The notes beneath the pieces were generated by a model, which worked only from the letters and a program-made list of their open reading frames with translations, made no database searches and was not told the DNA's origin. From Nitrospirota bacterium (GTDB lineage: Bacteria > Nitrospirota > Leptospirillia > Leptospirillales > Leptospirillaceae), in the NCBI GenBank assembly GCA_021816465.1, contig JAKAYF010000021.1:1-32014 (forward strand): a stretch of DNA of 32,014 nt, given 5' to 3'. Position 1 is the stretch's first letter. The number at the start of each line of letters is the position of its first letter. Below are positions 24,668 through 31,760 of this stretch, one piece after another. The translations under genes were made by a program, and so were the position numbers.

Positions 24668-24680
24668 TCCGGAGACCTGG

Positions 24681-25682
24681 ATGAAGGCGATGGTTCTCTC
24701 CAGATCGGGGCCTGTCGGCCCTGACTCCCTTATTTTGCGGGATCTCCCCACTCCTTCTCCCGCACGGGGCGAGGTTCTGATCAGGGTTCGTTCCTGCGGT
24801 GTTTGCCGGACGGATCTTCATGTTGTCGAGGGTGATCTTCCGGGTGTTCCCCCCGGGGCCATTCCCGGTCATGAAATTGCAGGTGAGATCGCAGCTGTCG
24901 GGGAAGGGGTCACCGGGTGGAAGCCCGGTGACCCTGTCGGCATGGCATGGCTATACAGCTCATGCGGTTCCTGTCGGTTCTGTCTTTCAGGGAAAGAAAA
25001 TCTGTGCCTTTCTCCAAAATTCACCGGGTATGACAGGCCTGGCGGCTTTGCGGAATATGTCGTGGGAGATGCGCGTTTTGTTTATCACCTGGGTTCCGGT
25101 GGGGATCCTTCCCTGATGGCACCGCTTTTATGCGCCGGCATTATCGGGTATCGGGCTTTTACAAGGCTTGGCCTGTTGCGTGGGCAGCATCTGGGGCTTT
25201 ACGGATTTGGCGCATCGGCGCACCTTGTTCTTCAAATGGCTCAATCATCCGGCATGCATGTTTCTGTCATCAGCAGGGGGGATCGCCATCAGGCTCTGGC
25301 CCGGGAAATGGGGGCGGATTTTGTCGGGCCTTCGGGGACGCATCCGCGCAAGCTTCTTGATGGGGCGATCCTGTTTGCTCCGGCCGGAGAAATCGTACCG
25401 GATATCATGCTTGACCTGGATCGTGGGGGAAAGCTTCTTATTGCCGGGATCCATCTCTCAGACATTCCGTCTCTTGTCTATCAGGATCAGCTTTTTCTGG
25501 AAAAGAGCCTTGGTTCTGTTACCGCAAATACCCGGGAAGACGGACGTGGTCTTTTGAAGATGGCCGAGACGTTTGGGATTCAGCCCAGAATCAGGAAGTA
25601 TCCACTTCAGGATGCTTCATTGGCCCTGATGGATTTAAAAAACGACCAGATCATGGGAGCTGCCGTGCTAACGGTTTCGTGA
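24681..25682 (+). CDS. Zinc-dependent alcohol dehydrogenase
   Basis: 333 residues of the medium-chain dehydrogenase family. Catalytic zinc ligands are C42 (CGVCRTDLH), H64-E65 (PGHE) and a Cys in APLLCAG. The structural zinc loop is C95, C98, C101, C109 (CGSCRFCLSGKENLC). The NAD(P)-binding Rossmann domain follows, with LYGFGASAH as a variant of GxGxxG. The overall style recalls the AdhP/TIGR02822-type bacterial enzymes, which oxidise primary alcohols or reduce aldehydes. The ATG at 24681 is preceded by CCGGAGACC, a fair ribosome site. Being the last gene of the repressor-efflux operon before a strong terminator, it may detoxify an aldehyde or alcohol related to the pump substrate (inference). 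Confidence 0.88.
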   Translation: MKAMVLSRSGPVGPDSLILRDLPTPSPARGEVLIRVRSCGVCRTDLHVVEGDLPGVPPGAIPGHEIAGEIAAVGEGVTGWKPGDPVGMAWLYSSCGSCRFCLSGKENLCLSPKFTGYDRPGGFAEYVVGDARFVYHLGSGGDPSLMAPLLCAGIIGYRAFTRLGLLRGQHLGLYGFGASAHLVLQMAQSSGMHVSVISRGDRHQALAREMGADFVGPSGTHPRKLLDGAILFAPAGEIVPDIMLDLDRGGKLLIAGIHLSDIPSLVYQDQLFLEKSLGSVTANTREDGRGLLKMAETFGIQPRIRKYPLQDASLALMDLKNDQIMGAAVLTVS

Positions 25683-25715
25683 CCGATGGAAACCAGAAGT
25701 TTTCAGGGGAACTCT

Positions 25716-25749
25716 AAAAAGGCCCTCCGTAAAAGGAGGGCCTTTTTTT
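25716..25749. terminator. Strong bidirectional intrinsic terminator
   Basis: GGCCCTCC (25721-25728) pairs with GGAGGGCC (25735-25742) around the 6-nt loop GTAAAA. It is flanked by A5 and T7, which extend the stem to 13 bp and give a U-tract on both strands. It ends the dehydrogenase operon (+) and the convergent exported-protein gene (-), whose stop it touches. Confidence 0.92.
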
Positions 25750-26095
25750 ACTCGACGTTAATGGTCACTTTGGACTTCGGTCCAAGGATCTTGTGGCCTG
25801 CAGTAGCAACCTTGAGTGTCAGGGTATGCTTGCCTTTTGGTAACTTGATCTTGACAGGGTTCTGATGGGTCGGTTCAGCAAACTGTCCATCGATGAAAAG
25901 GTGCACATGGTCACCCTTTGGTCCCTTGTGAAGGATGTAATGGATGACGACGGGGCTATGAACGGTCGATCCGCTTTTGGGAGATGTGATCCTGACAGAT
26001 GTCTTGTCGGCCGCAAATGCCGGAGATGAAACGAGACCCAGGGAGAAAAACGCGGCAGATATAACGGATGCGGTGACCATTTTCAACTGATTCAT
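25748..26095 (-). CDS. Small exported protein with Ig-like/DUF4399-like domain
   Basis: 115 residues from ATG 26095, with an excellent AGGAGG site 4-5 nt upstream. A signal peptide is clear (KMVTASVISAAFFSLGLVSSPAFAA, cleaved near AFA-A). The mature ~88 residues form a β-rich domain: VRITSPKSGSTVHSPVVIHY, then GDHVHLFIDGQ, then LPKGKHTLTLKVA and a final strand TINV. This resembles DUF4399/Ig-like periplasmic domains that share the HVHLFID and LPxGKHTL phrases. The HVH motif and other His (HY, H at HQN, GHK) could bind a metal, which is only a guess. It is a single-gene unit convergent with the dehydrogenase, sharing the bidirectional terminator. Confidence 0.75.
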   Translation of the reverse strand: MNQLKMVTASVISAAFFSLGLVSSPAFAADKTSVRITSPKSGSTVHSPVVIHYILHKGPKGDHVHLFIDGQFAEPTHQNPVKIKLPKGKHTLTLKVATAGHKILGPKSKVTINVE

Positions 26096-26269
26096 GGTTC
26101 CTCCTTCTTGGCATGTTGAGGTTTTGATCTTTGTTGAAAATCCTATGAGGTGTGGCAAGCGATATTGCGCCAGCGACCTCCGGAAATGGGGCCGGCCGTC
26201 CGAAAACGGGCTGGCATCCTCCGATTGGATAAGTCTACCATGATTTTTGCGAAAATGGTTTTTTATTAA

Positions 26270-26545
26270 CAGATCCGATTTGCTCGTCAGGAAGTCCGAA
26301 CGATCATCAATTCGTATGAACGGATCTTTGTTGAGGATATTGCCATAGGCGAAATGAACGCCCATCAATGCTTGTGCCGAAGCATTCGTGGGGTGGCGTG
26401 GTCGCGACTTCCTCCTGTGGCCATAGACCGAAGAGGCAATGTCCGACTGGACCTGTCATTGTTTGTGCTGTGGCACGGAAAAGGATCGGGACACCAACGC
26501 CTCCCCGAATATTTTGAAACTCGGGGTTTCGTCTCGGTTTTGGCA
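26270..26545 (+). pseudogene. Frameshifted relic of IS200/IS605 TnpB (RuvC/zinc-finger part)
   Basis: Three frames together spell the C-terminal third of a TnpB. First, from ~26275, FARQEVRTIINSYERIFVED, then IAIGEMNAHQCLCRSIRGVAW, corresponds to the RuvC strand with the catalytic Glu (VED) and the following GM...L..I...GW helix. The frame then shifts, and from ~26395 VVATSSCGHRPKR gives the first zinc-finger half (TSxxCxxCGH). A second shift leads, from 26439, to DWTCHCLCCGTEKDRDTNASPNILKLG, the second zinc-finger half with the final RuvC Asp of DRDxNAAxNIL. An in-frame stop precedes 26270, so about 70% of the gene is missing. It cannot be functional as a nuclease. It dates an old insertion next to the FlgO/SPFH cluster. 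Confidence 0.8.
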
Positions 26546-26561
26546 GGAGGCACACTTGATC

Positions 26562-26594
26562 TTGATGCCAATGTTCAAACAAGAGGTATATAAT
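26562..26594 (+). promoter_or_regulatory. Possible promoter of the small acidic protein operon
   Basis: A perfect TATAAT lies at 26589-26594, just after the TnpB relic and ~80 nt before the next start. The best -35, TTGATG (26562-26567), is 21 nt away, which is long; with TATATA (26587-26592) the spacing is 19. Weak support. Confidence 0.35.
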
Positions 26595-26672
26595 GCAGGC
26601 AGGAGGGTTATGAATATTCATGGGCCCTTTGTGAAGCTTGCAGTTTGGATACGACTAACCTGGAGGTGTCTC

Positions 26673-26906
26673 ATGGAATCGGATCGTTACATTGTGATTC
26701 GAAACAGGCTTCTTGATCTTGATGGGGAGATTTCAAAAGATCACTTTGTGATCGGAAGCCGCTGGCAGGCTCTTGAGCAGGACATCGACGAAGGGGAGAA
26801 CGATCATTTGTTTTCAAGTGATGAAGCATCCGCTCTCCGGGAGCTTCTTGAGGATTTGCGTACCGAACACGATCTTCGGATGAATTCCGGCACCTTGGGG
26901 AGCTAG
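26673..26906 (+). CDS. Small acidic hypothetical protein
   Basis: 77 residues from ATG 26673, chosen because TGGAGG lies 6 nt upstream. The protein is soluble, acidic and mostly helical by eye, with heptad-like leucines (RNRLLDLDGEI, SALRELLEDLR). I do not recognise a family. Its frame stays open back to 26439 and so reads in from the TnpB relic, but the ribosome site argues for the internal start. It precedes the FlgO-like lipoprotein gene by 4 nt, suggesting cotranscription. It could be a small adaptor or a regulator; there is no direct evidence for either. Confidence 0.6.
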   Translation: MESDRYIVIRNRLLDLDGEISKDHFVIGSRWQALEQDIDEGENDHLFSSDEASALRELLEDLRTEHDLRMNSGTLGS

Positions 26907-26910
26907 TCTG

Positions 26911-27522
26911 ATGGAAAACAAGCCCTGCAGTTTTCTTTCCCCGCTTGTTCCGGGAAGGGGTCGTCTATTTTCTTTCCTTATTGTTCTATTTTTGTTCATG
27001 ACTTCCTGCCAGACATCCCCGGCAGAACATTTTTCTCCCCAGATTGTTACAGGAGGCGGGGCTCGGGAGACTCCCGTGACTGTTTCGAGGGATCTGACCT
27101 CGAAAATTGACTCTGTTCTGGATGCCACGCTTGAAAAAGGGAAACCTCAGGAGCGTGTTATTGTCCCAAAATTTATGGACAATCGTGGTGTTTCCCGTGT
27201 TCTTGGTCGGTATTTGGCGTCGAGAATCAGTGAGGGTTTGTCGACTGATCCCGCCCTGAATGTGGTCGATTCCGGAAAACTCAGGCAGAAAATGCATCTG
27301 GAGGCTATTTCACAGGGTGGACAGGGGTCCTCCTCGATGGTGATGATTGCCAGGGAGTTGAATGCCGACCGGATCGTTCTGGGGAGATTGACTGACCTGG
27401 GGCAGCAGATTGAGATATCGGTGAGGGTCATTTCTGTTTCAGACGGGAAAGTTCTTGGACAGGTTTCGAAATTGGTGAAGAAAAATGGTTCGTTCCTGAA
27501 TCTCTGGGACGTTGGCCCATGA
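26911..27522 (+). CDS. FlgO-like lipoprotein
   Basis: 203 residues with a lipoprotein signal: basic start, FSFLIVLFLF core and lipobox FMTSC, lipidated Cys33. The mature part matches the FlgO-type outer-membrane domain: RYLASRISEGLSTDPALNVVDSGKLRQKM, then ARELNADRIVLGRLTDLG, and a last strand pair ISVRVISVSDGKVLGQVS. In Vibrio, FlgO is linked to flagellar sheath/outer-membrane stability. Elsewhere, FlgO-like and TolB-N-like domains are general envelope modules, and no flagellar gene is in this window. ATG at 26911, 4 nt after the small acidic protein gene. The SPFH lipoprotein gene starts about 46 nt past its stop. Confidence 0.75.
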   Translation: MENKPCSFLSPLVPGRGRLFSFLIVLFLFMTSCQTSPAEHFSPQIVTGGGARETPVTVSRDLTSKIDSVLDATLEKGKPQERVIVPKFMDNRGVSRVLGRYLASRISEGLSTDPALNVVDSGKLRQKMHLEAISQGGQGSSSMVMIARELNADRIVLGRLTDLGQQIEISVRVISVSDGKVLGQVSKLVKKNGSFLNLWDVGP

Positions 27523-27568
27523 ACCCCGGGAGGGGGGTATGGGGTTCGTGCAACAATTGGAGGAATCA

Positions 27569-28429
27569 ATGAAAAATCTGGAAAAGGCCGCTGGTGCCGT
27601 TGCCCTCGCGGCTCTTTTGTCGGGATGTGCTGTTTCGATCAGTCCTGGAGAGGCAGGTGTTTTCTGGAGCATCAGCCATGGGACGGACAAGGCACATATT
27701 TACAGGGAGGGAATTCAGATCATTGCCCCCTGGAACCAGATGTATATCTACTCCCTGAGAACACAGGAAGCAAGGCTCAATCTGAATGTATTGACGGTGA
27801 ACGGTCTTCCGGTCGGAATGGATGCTTCTGTCCTTTACAAGGTGGATGCAAAATACCTTCCAACGCTTCAGGAGACCGTTGGCCCCGACTACTTTCATGT
27901 GCTGATTGCTCCTTATGTTCGTTCCGAGACGAGAAAAATTGTCGGCCGATATACTCCTTCCCAGATCTATTCCAACCAGAGGGAAAAGATCGAGCGATCA
28001 ATCCTGAAGCATCTTCGCGAGAAACTGAAGGGGTATCCTGTTACGGTCAGCGGGTTCTTGATCAGGAATGTCAAGCTGCCGAGGGTGATCAGGGTGGCGA
28101 TCGAGCATAAACTGACCGAGGAGCAGAACTTCCAGAGGATGGAGTATGTTCTTGACATTGCTCGCAAGGAAGCCCAGAAAAAACGGATCGAGGCGGAAGG
28201 CATTTCTGCTTTCCAGAAAATTGTTCAGGAAAACCTGACTTCGCAGTACCTGACATGGAAAGGGATTCGGGCAACAGAGGAGTTGGCGAAGAGCCCGAAT
28301 GCGAAAATCGTCATTATCGGAGGTGGAAAAAATGGTCTTCCCGTGATCTTGAACGCAGATCCGGGAACTGCTGGCAGAAGAAGCATCAATCACTCATATC
28401 GCGGAAAGGATCGATCAAATGGCAACTGA
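27569..28429 (+). CDS. SPFH/prohibitin-domain lipoprotein
   Basis: 286 residues from ATG 27569, with GGAGGA 4-5 nt upstream. The N-terminus is a short lipoprotein signal (AAGAVALAALLSGC, lipidated Cys20). The rest is an SPFH/band-7 domain: SPGEAGVFWSISHGTDKAHIYREGIQIIAPWNQMYIY, LNVLTVNGLPVGMDASVLYKVD, and RSETRKIVGRYTPSQIYSNQREKIE. A long Glu/Lys/Gln coiled-coil follows (EEQNFQRMEYVLDIARKEAQKKRIEAEGISAF), typical of prohibitin assembly. Prohibitin-like proteins form ring scaffolds at membranes. A lipid-anchored form without a TM helix would place the ring at the periplasmic side, which is unusual. It overlaps the peroxiredoxin gene by 11 nt. Confidence 0.83.
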   Translation: MKNLEKAAGAVALAALLSGCAVSISPGEAGVFWSISHGTDKAHIYREGIQIIAPWNQMYIYSLRTQEARLNLNVLTVNGLPVGMDASVLYKVDAKYLPTLQETVGPDYFHVLIAPYVRSETRKIVGRYTPSQIYSNQREKIERSILKHLREKLKGYPVTVSGFLIRNVKLPRVIRVAIEHKLTEEQNFQRMEYVLDIARKEAQKKRIEAEGISAFQKIVQENLTSQYLTWKGIRATEELAKSPNAKIVIIGGGKNGLPVILNADPGTAGRRSINHSYRGKDRSNGN

Positions 28430-28913
28430 ACAATTCTTGAAGGAAGGGGATCTGGCTCCTTCCTTTACTGCGGGTGTTCTTGGATACGAGTCTCCGGAAA
28501 TAAGTCTTTCGGATCTTCGTGGACGATCTGTCGTCCTGTATTTTTACCCAAAGGACGATACTCCGGGATGTACGCGTGAAGCATGTGACTTCAGGGATGC
28601 CTTTGAGGTTCTAAAGAGGGCTGGGGTTCTTGTTCTGGGTGTATCCCGGGACTCCCTTTCGAGCCATGAAAAGTTCGTCAGTAAATACGGACTGAACTTT
28701 CCCCTCCTGTCGGATCCTGATGGAGCGATTTGTACCGCTTACGGAGTTCTGAAAGAAAAAAACATGTATGGACGAAAATCGATAGGGGTTGAGCGGACGA
28801 CTGTCGTGATCGGCCCTGATGGCACCATCAGGAAGGTCTACCCAAAGGTCAAGGTTGACGGCCATGTCGGGGCCATTCTGGGGTTCTTGGGTTTGTCAGC
28901 CCCCCAGCAATAA
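28419..28913 (+). CDS. bcp: Peroxiredoxin of the PrxQ/BCP type
   Basis: 164 residues. The peroxidatic Cys51 lies in the motif DDTPGCTREACDFRD, and the resolving Cys56 is five residues on, which is the atypical 2-Cys PrxQ/BCP pattern. The thioredoxin-like fold elements (VVLYFYPK, VLGVSRDSLSSHEKF, FPLLSDPDG, RTTVVIGPDG) are in order. The enzyme reduces H2O2 and organic hydroperoxides using thioredoxin; a TrxC is encoded at 6664-7089. There is no signal peptide, so it is cytoplasmic. The ATG at 28419 overlaps the SPFH gene by 11 nt, indicating a tightly coupled operon. Confidence 0.92.
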   Translation: MATEQFLKEGDLAPSFTAGVLGYESPEISLSDLRGRSVVLYFYPKDDTPGCTREACDFRDAFEVLKRAGVLVLGVSRDSLSSHEKFVSKYGLNFPLLSDPDGAICTAYGVLKEKNMYGRKSIGVERTTVVIGPDGTIRKVYPKVKVDGHVGAILGFLGLSAPQQ

Positions 28914-28931
28914 GGAATCAGGAGAGATTTC

Positions 28932-29171
28932 TTGAACTCATTCGATGACATGGGGGGGAGGAAGGTCCTTTGGGGTCTTCTTGTGGTATGGATAGGGCTT
29001 CTTTATATGGCTCACTCCATGGAGTCTGCCATGGGACCGGGAAACGACGGGGTGGAACGGATGCTGCCGTCCGGGCCACAGAAGGGCCCTCATCCTCATG
29101 GGAAAGGAAGATCTCCCCAGCAGGGCGGGATTGTTCCACCACACTTTCAGCCGACAGCCTCTGGTCGCTGA
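28932..29171 (+). CDS. Small hypothetical membrane protein
   Basis: 79 residues from a TTG at 28932, supported by AGGAG 7 nt upstream. An ATG at 28950 is an alternative. One hydrophobic helix (VLWGLLVVWIGLLYMAHSM) is followed by a Pro/Gly/His-rich hydrophilic tail (GPQKGPHPHGKGRSPQQGG). No family recognised. It follows the peroxiredoxin gene by 18 nt and is probably the operon's last gene. It is convergent with the MFS gene, with 7 bp between stops. Short length and a non-ATG start limit confidence. Confidence 0.5.
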   Translation: MNSFDDMGGRKVLWGLLVVWIGLLYMAHSMESAMGPGNDGVERMLPSGPQKGPHPHGKGRSPQQGGIVPPHFQPTASGR

Positions 29172-29178
29172 CTGTTTT

Positions 29179-30387
29179 TCAGGCTTCTCCGATATTCCGG
29201 TCTTTGAGGAGAAGCATTGTTCCCGCTGTAATGAGGGCAAGAGTTACCTCGAGGACCTTGATTCTGTAACCATGTTCCCAGCCCCATGCGGCAGCGGGTT
29301 GGAATCCGAGTATTCCCATCGTGCTGAAAATCTCCAGCTGGGAAAATCCCCTGTTTTTTTTGTCTGTTTTCAGCCGTGAGGAAACCCGGGTTTTAACCGC
29401 TATCGATGTCCAGAGTTCTCCGGCTCCCCAGACAGCCATGCCGGCAATATAAAAGGCCGTTCCGCTGGCAGGGCCAAGGAGAAGAATGATTGCCGTTGCA
29501 AGAAGGAGCGGTCCAGGCAGGAGGTCGAGTCGTTTTTCCGGGTTGATCTGCCTGAAGGACAGAAAGAGTCCTGATGCGACATGGACAACACTTGAGAGGA
29601 TGAATCCGACGCCCATCATGATGGCCAGGCCGCTCTGCTCATTGAATCGGAACATCAAAAGTGTCGCGGGAAATATCGACACCTTCAAAAGTACTCCACC
29701 CAGGAGAGTCGAGAGCCATCCCTTCCCCCCAGTTGAAAGGACTCCTCTGGCAAAAGATGGGGAAGGTGCTTGCTCAGTGTCACTGCTTTCTGGAGGAGAG
29801 ACTGTTTTTTTTCGGGCCATGTTCGATGCGGTGATGGCCCAGAAAAAGCATAAGGTACCTGGAATGGCCGTCAGATAGAAGAGCGTGGGGACAGAAAGTC
29901 TTCCCGTAAGGGCTGTTGCAACCAGCGGACCGATGATTCCACCGGTCTGGTCAAGTGTCTGTATCCTGGAAAATGCTCTTGACAGCCACTCTTTGGCAAT
30001 GACATTTGAGACAAGGGCGTCTCTTGCCGGTCCACGCAACCCCTTTCCAAACCAGGAGACCGACTTCAGGAGAATAATGGCACCAGGTGCTGACACGACC
30101 CCCATGAGGGGTGTTGAGACAGCTGTCAGCCCGTAGCCGATCCTGACAAAAAGACTCTGTTTCCGGGGTGTTCCTCCCCATTTTGCGGTGCTGATGGCTC
30201 CACCCATTCTGGCGACTTCCGCCACTGATTCCATGATTGAAACCGTAACAGCGGTTCCTCCGAGATGAAGAATCCATAGCGGGAGAAGCATATGGGCCAT
30301 TTCATAGGCAAAATCGGCATAGAGGCTTGTTTTTCCAAATGCCATGACAATGGCCTGTTCTTCTTTTTCAATCTTTGAATCCATCAT
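29179..30387 (-). CDS. MFS transporter
   Basis: 402 residues from ATG 30387, which overlaps the preceding stop (ATGA) and has AAAGG 5 nt upstream. About 11-12 helices are predicted. The first half shows the TM2-3 loop AKWGGTPRKQSLF in the place of motif A and KGLRGPARDALVS, a phrase seen in MFS groups with FGKGLR-x-P-RDAL, before IQTLDQTGGIIGPLVA. The central loop (KKTVSPPESSDTEQAPSPSF) separates the halves. Substrate is unknown. Translational coupling to the exchanger-like gene suggests a joint transport role. Confidence 0.85.
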   Translation of the reverse strand: MMDSKIEKEEQAIVMAFGKTSLYADFAYEMAHMLLPLWILHLGGTAVTVSIMESVAEVARMGGAISTAKWGGTPRKQSLFVRIGYGLTAVSTPLMGVVSAPGAIILLKSVSWFGKGLRGPARDALVSNVIAKEWLSRAFSRIQTLDQTGGIIGPLVATALTGRLSVPTLFYLTAIPGTLCFFWAITASNMARKKTVSPPESSDTEQAPSPSFARGVLSTGGKGWLSTLLGGVLLKVSIFPATLLMFRFNEQSGLAIMMGVGFILSSVVHVASGLFLSFRQINPEKRLDLLPGPLLLATAIILLLGPASGTAFYIAGMAVWGAGELWTSIAVKTRVSSRLKTDKKNRGFSQLEIFSTMGILGFQPAAAWGWEHGYRIKVLEVTLALITAGTMLLLKDRNIGEA

Positions 30388-31274
30388 GTGCGCCTTTCCG
30401 TCCTTGACCTTGCCCAGAAAGTTGAGAAAAGAAGTGCGCCGATCAGTACCCCTCCTGCCGCAAAATGTCTTTCCTGAATGATCCACGGGGAGAGAAGGAG
30501 TCCTGACGCAAGAGAGACGGTCAATTGAAAGTGGATCGATCCCCAGAGGATTCCATAGGCTGCAGGAATATCTCTTTTCCTGAGAAGCATGAAGAGGGAG
30601 AGCGCTTCCGGCGATTCTGTCGACAGTGAGGAGAGAACGATGGAGAGGAGAAAAATAGTATCCCCACCGCCAGATCCTCCAAACTGAAGGATCCCCTTTA
30701 ACAAGAGGACGGGACCGATAAAAAGAAGTCCGACTCCGGACAAGAACGAAAGGACTGTCCTTAAAAAATGGGGACTATCCGGTTTGTCTGGAGTCGTGTC
30801 GTCCGGATCCTCTCCTTTGACTCCCAAAAGGATGGCCGGGTAGAGAAAGAGAAGCAAAATTGCAACGGTCCAATGGAGAGCTGGTGAGCGGAAATATCCG
30901 GCCAGAAGGGCCAGTGTCAAGCCTGCTGCCAGAATGGGGGCCTCTTTGGCCAGCTGGTTTTTCTCTTGAATGGGGACAGGCGATTTTCGGGTGATGAAAA
31001 GGGTCATGGGCCAGAGTATGGCGATGAGAAAGAGTGGGGCTCCAAGTATGGCCCCGATCCCGGCATCTTTTCGTCCCGCTCCGGAGCCACCTAAAAAGGA
31101 GAAAAGAGGCAGGATCAGTTCCGGAATGGAAAGAGAGATGTTGCCCAGGATGCGGCGACCGATTGAGTGATTTTTGAAAAGATGTTTGGTCAGTGCCTCT
31201 GCTGAATGAGAAAAAAGGGCACTTCCCCCGAGAATCAGGAGAAATCCTCCGGCGGTTAAGACTATCGCTGGCAT
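30384..31274 (-). CDS. Divergent Na+/Ca2+-exchanger (CaCA)-family membrane protein
   Basis: 296 residues from ATG 31274. The upstream ATG at 31328 has a GGAAGG site touching it, too close to work, and adds a non-hydrophobic leader. About ten helices are predicted. Two inverted repeats recall the α-repeats of CaCA antiporters: NISLSIPELILPLFSF...GAGRKDAGIGAILGAPLF and LSSLSTESPEALSLFMLLRKRDIPAAYGILWGS. The classical GTSLPE reads LSIPE and LSTESPE, so the ion-binding acidic residues are kept while the Gly-Thr is lost. YrbG-type relatives exchange Ca2+ or other cations for Na+ or H+; the ion here is uncertain. The stop overlaps the MFS start. Confidence 0.7.
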   Translation of the reverse strand: MPAIVLTAGGFLLILGGSALFSHSAEALTKHLFKNHSIGRRILGNISLSIPELILPLFSFLGGSGAGRKDAGIGAILGAPLFLIAILWPMTLFITRKSPVPIQEKNQLAKEAPILAAGLTLALLAGYFRSPALHWTVAILLLFLYPAILLGVKGEDPDDTTPDKPDSPHFLRTVLSFLSGVGLLFIGPVLLLKGILQFGGSGGGDTIFLLSIVLSSLSTESPEALSLFMLLRKRDIPAAYGILWGSIHFQLTVSLASGLLLSPWIIQERHFAAGGVLIGALLFSTFWARSRTERRT

Positions 31275-31760
31275 TGGGATTGGCCTGTTTGATATTTTGT
31301 TGTGTGGCAGAATGCGAGATGTTGACATCCTTCCGCCGCTAACACTGAGAACGGGTGTGGCAACGGATTCCCAGGATTACTCAAGGGATTTTGGGGTTCT
31401 CCGATGTCCAGATGGAGCGGAGACGGTTGAAGCAGAGGATCGAATGCGTCTTCCGGGAGCCATTCCGCTTCTTCTTTGGGAAGGGTGACCTGGGGGCTTA
31501 TTTTGAAGACGGAATGTCCTTTCTGTTCTTTCTGTCGTGCTTTCGTCTTCATATCCTAATGTTCAGTTGCAGACAAAGCGACAGCATCCGAATTTTTGCC
31601 AGGAAATCCAGTCTGCTTTTGATCCGGTTCAGACGAGATTTCAAGAGGCTTGCAGACTATAATGACTTTACTAGGGAAGGTTGTCGATCCCGCTTCATGT
31701 TCTCGAAGATGCCCCGGATTGTCAATGAGAAGTCCCCGGGGTCCGGAAACAGGCGCCTGA
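31275..31760. other. ~490-bp region without a convincing gene
   Basis: The stretch lies between the exchanger-like gene and the TnpA fragment and must include the promoter of the former. A 96-codon frame on the minus strand (31262-31552) is Pro-rich, has AGGA touching its ATG, and resembles nothing I know. No TnpB is recognisable in any frame, so the TnpA element seems not to be followed by an intact partner on this side. IS-end or flanking sequence is likely. Confidence 0.4.

Noticed and set aside
26190-26222. Hairpin GCCGGCC/GGCTGGC upstream of the TnpB relic
   Set aside because: It has one G-T wobble and no T-run; it could be an IS end or chance, and nothing decides between them.
31262-31552. 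96-codon minus-strand frame before the exchanger-like gene
   Set aside because: AGGA nearly touches the ATG, the composition is Pro-rich, no family is recognised, and it overlaps the next gene's start. Too weak to list as a gene.
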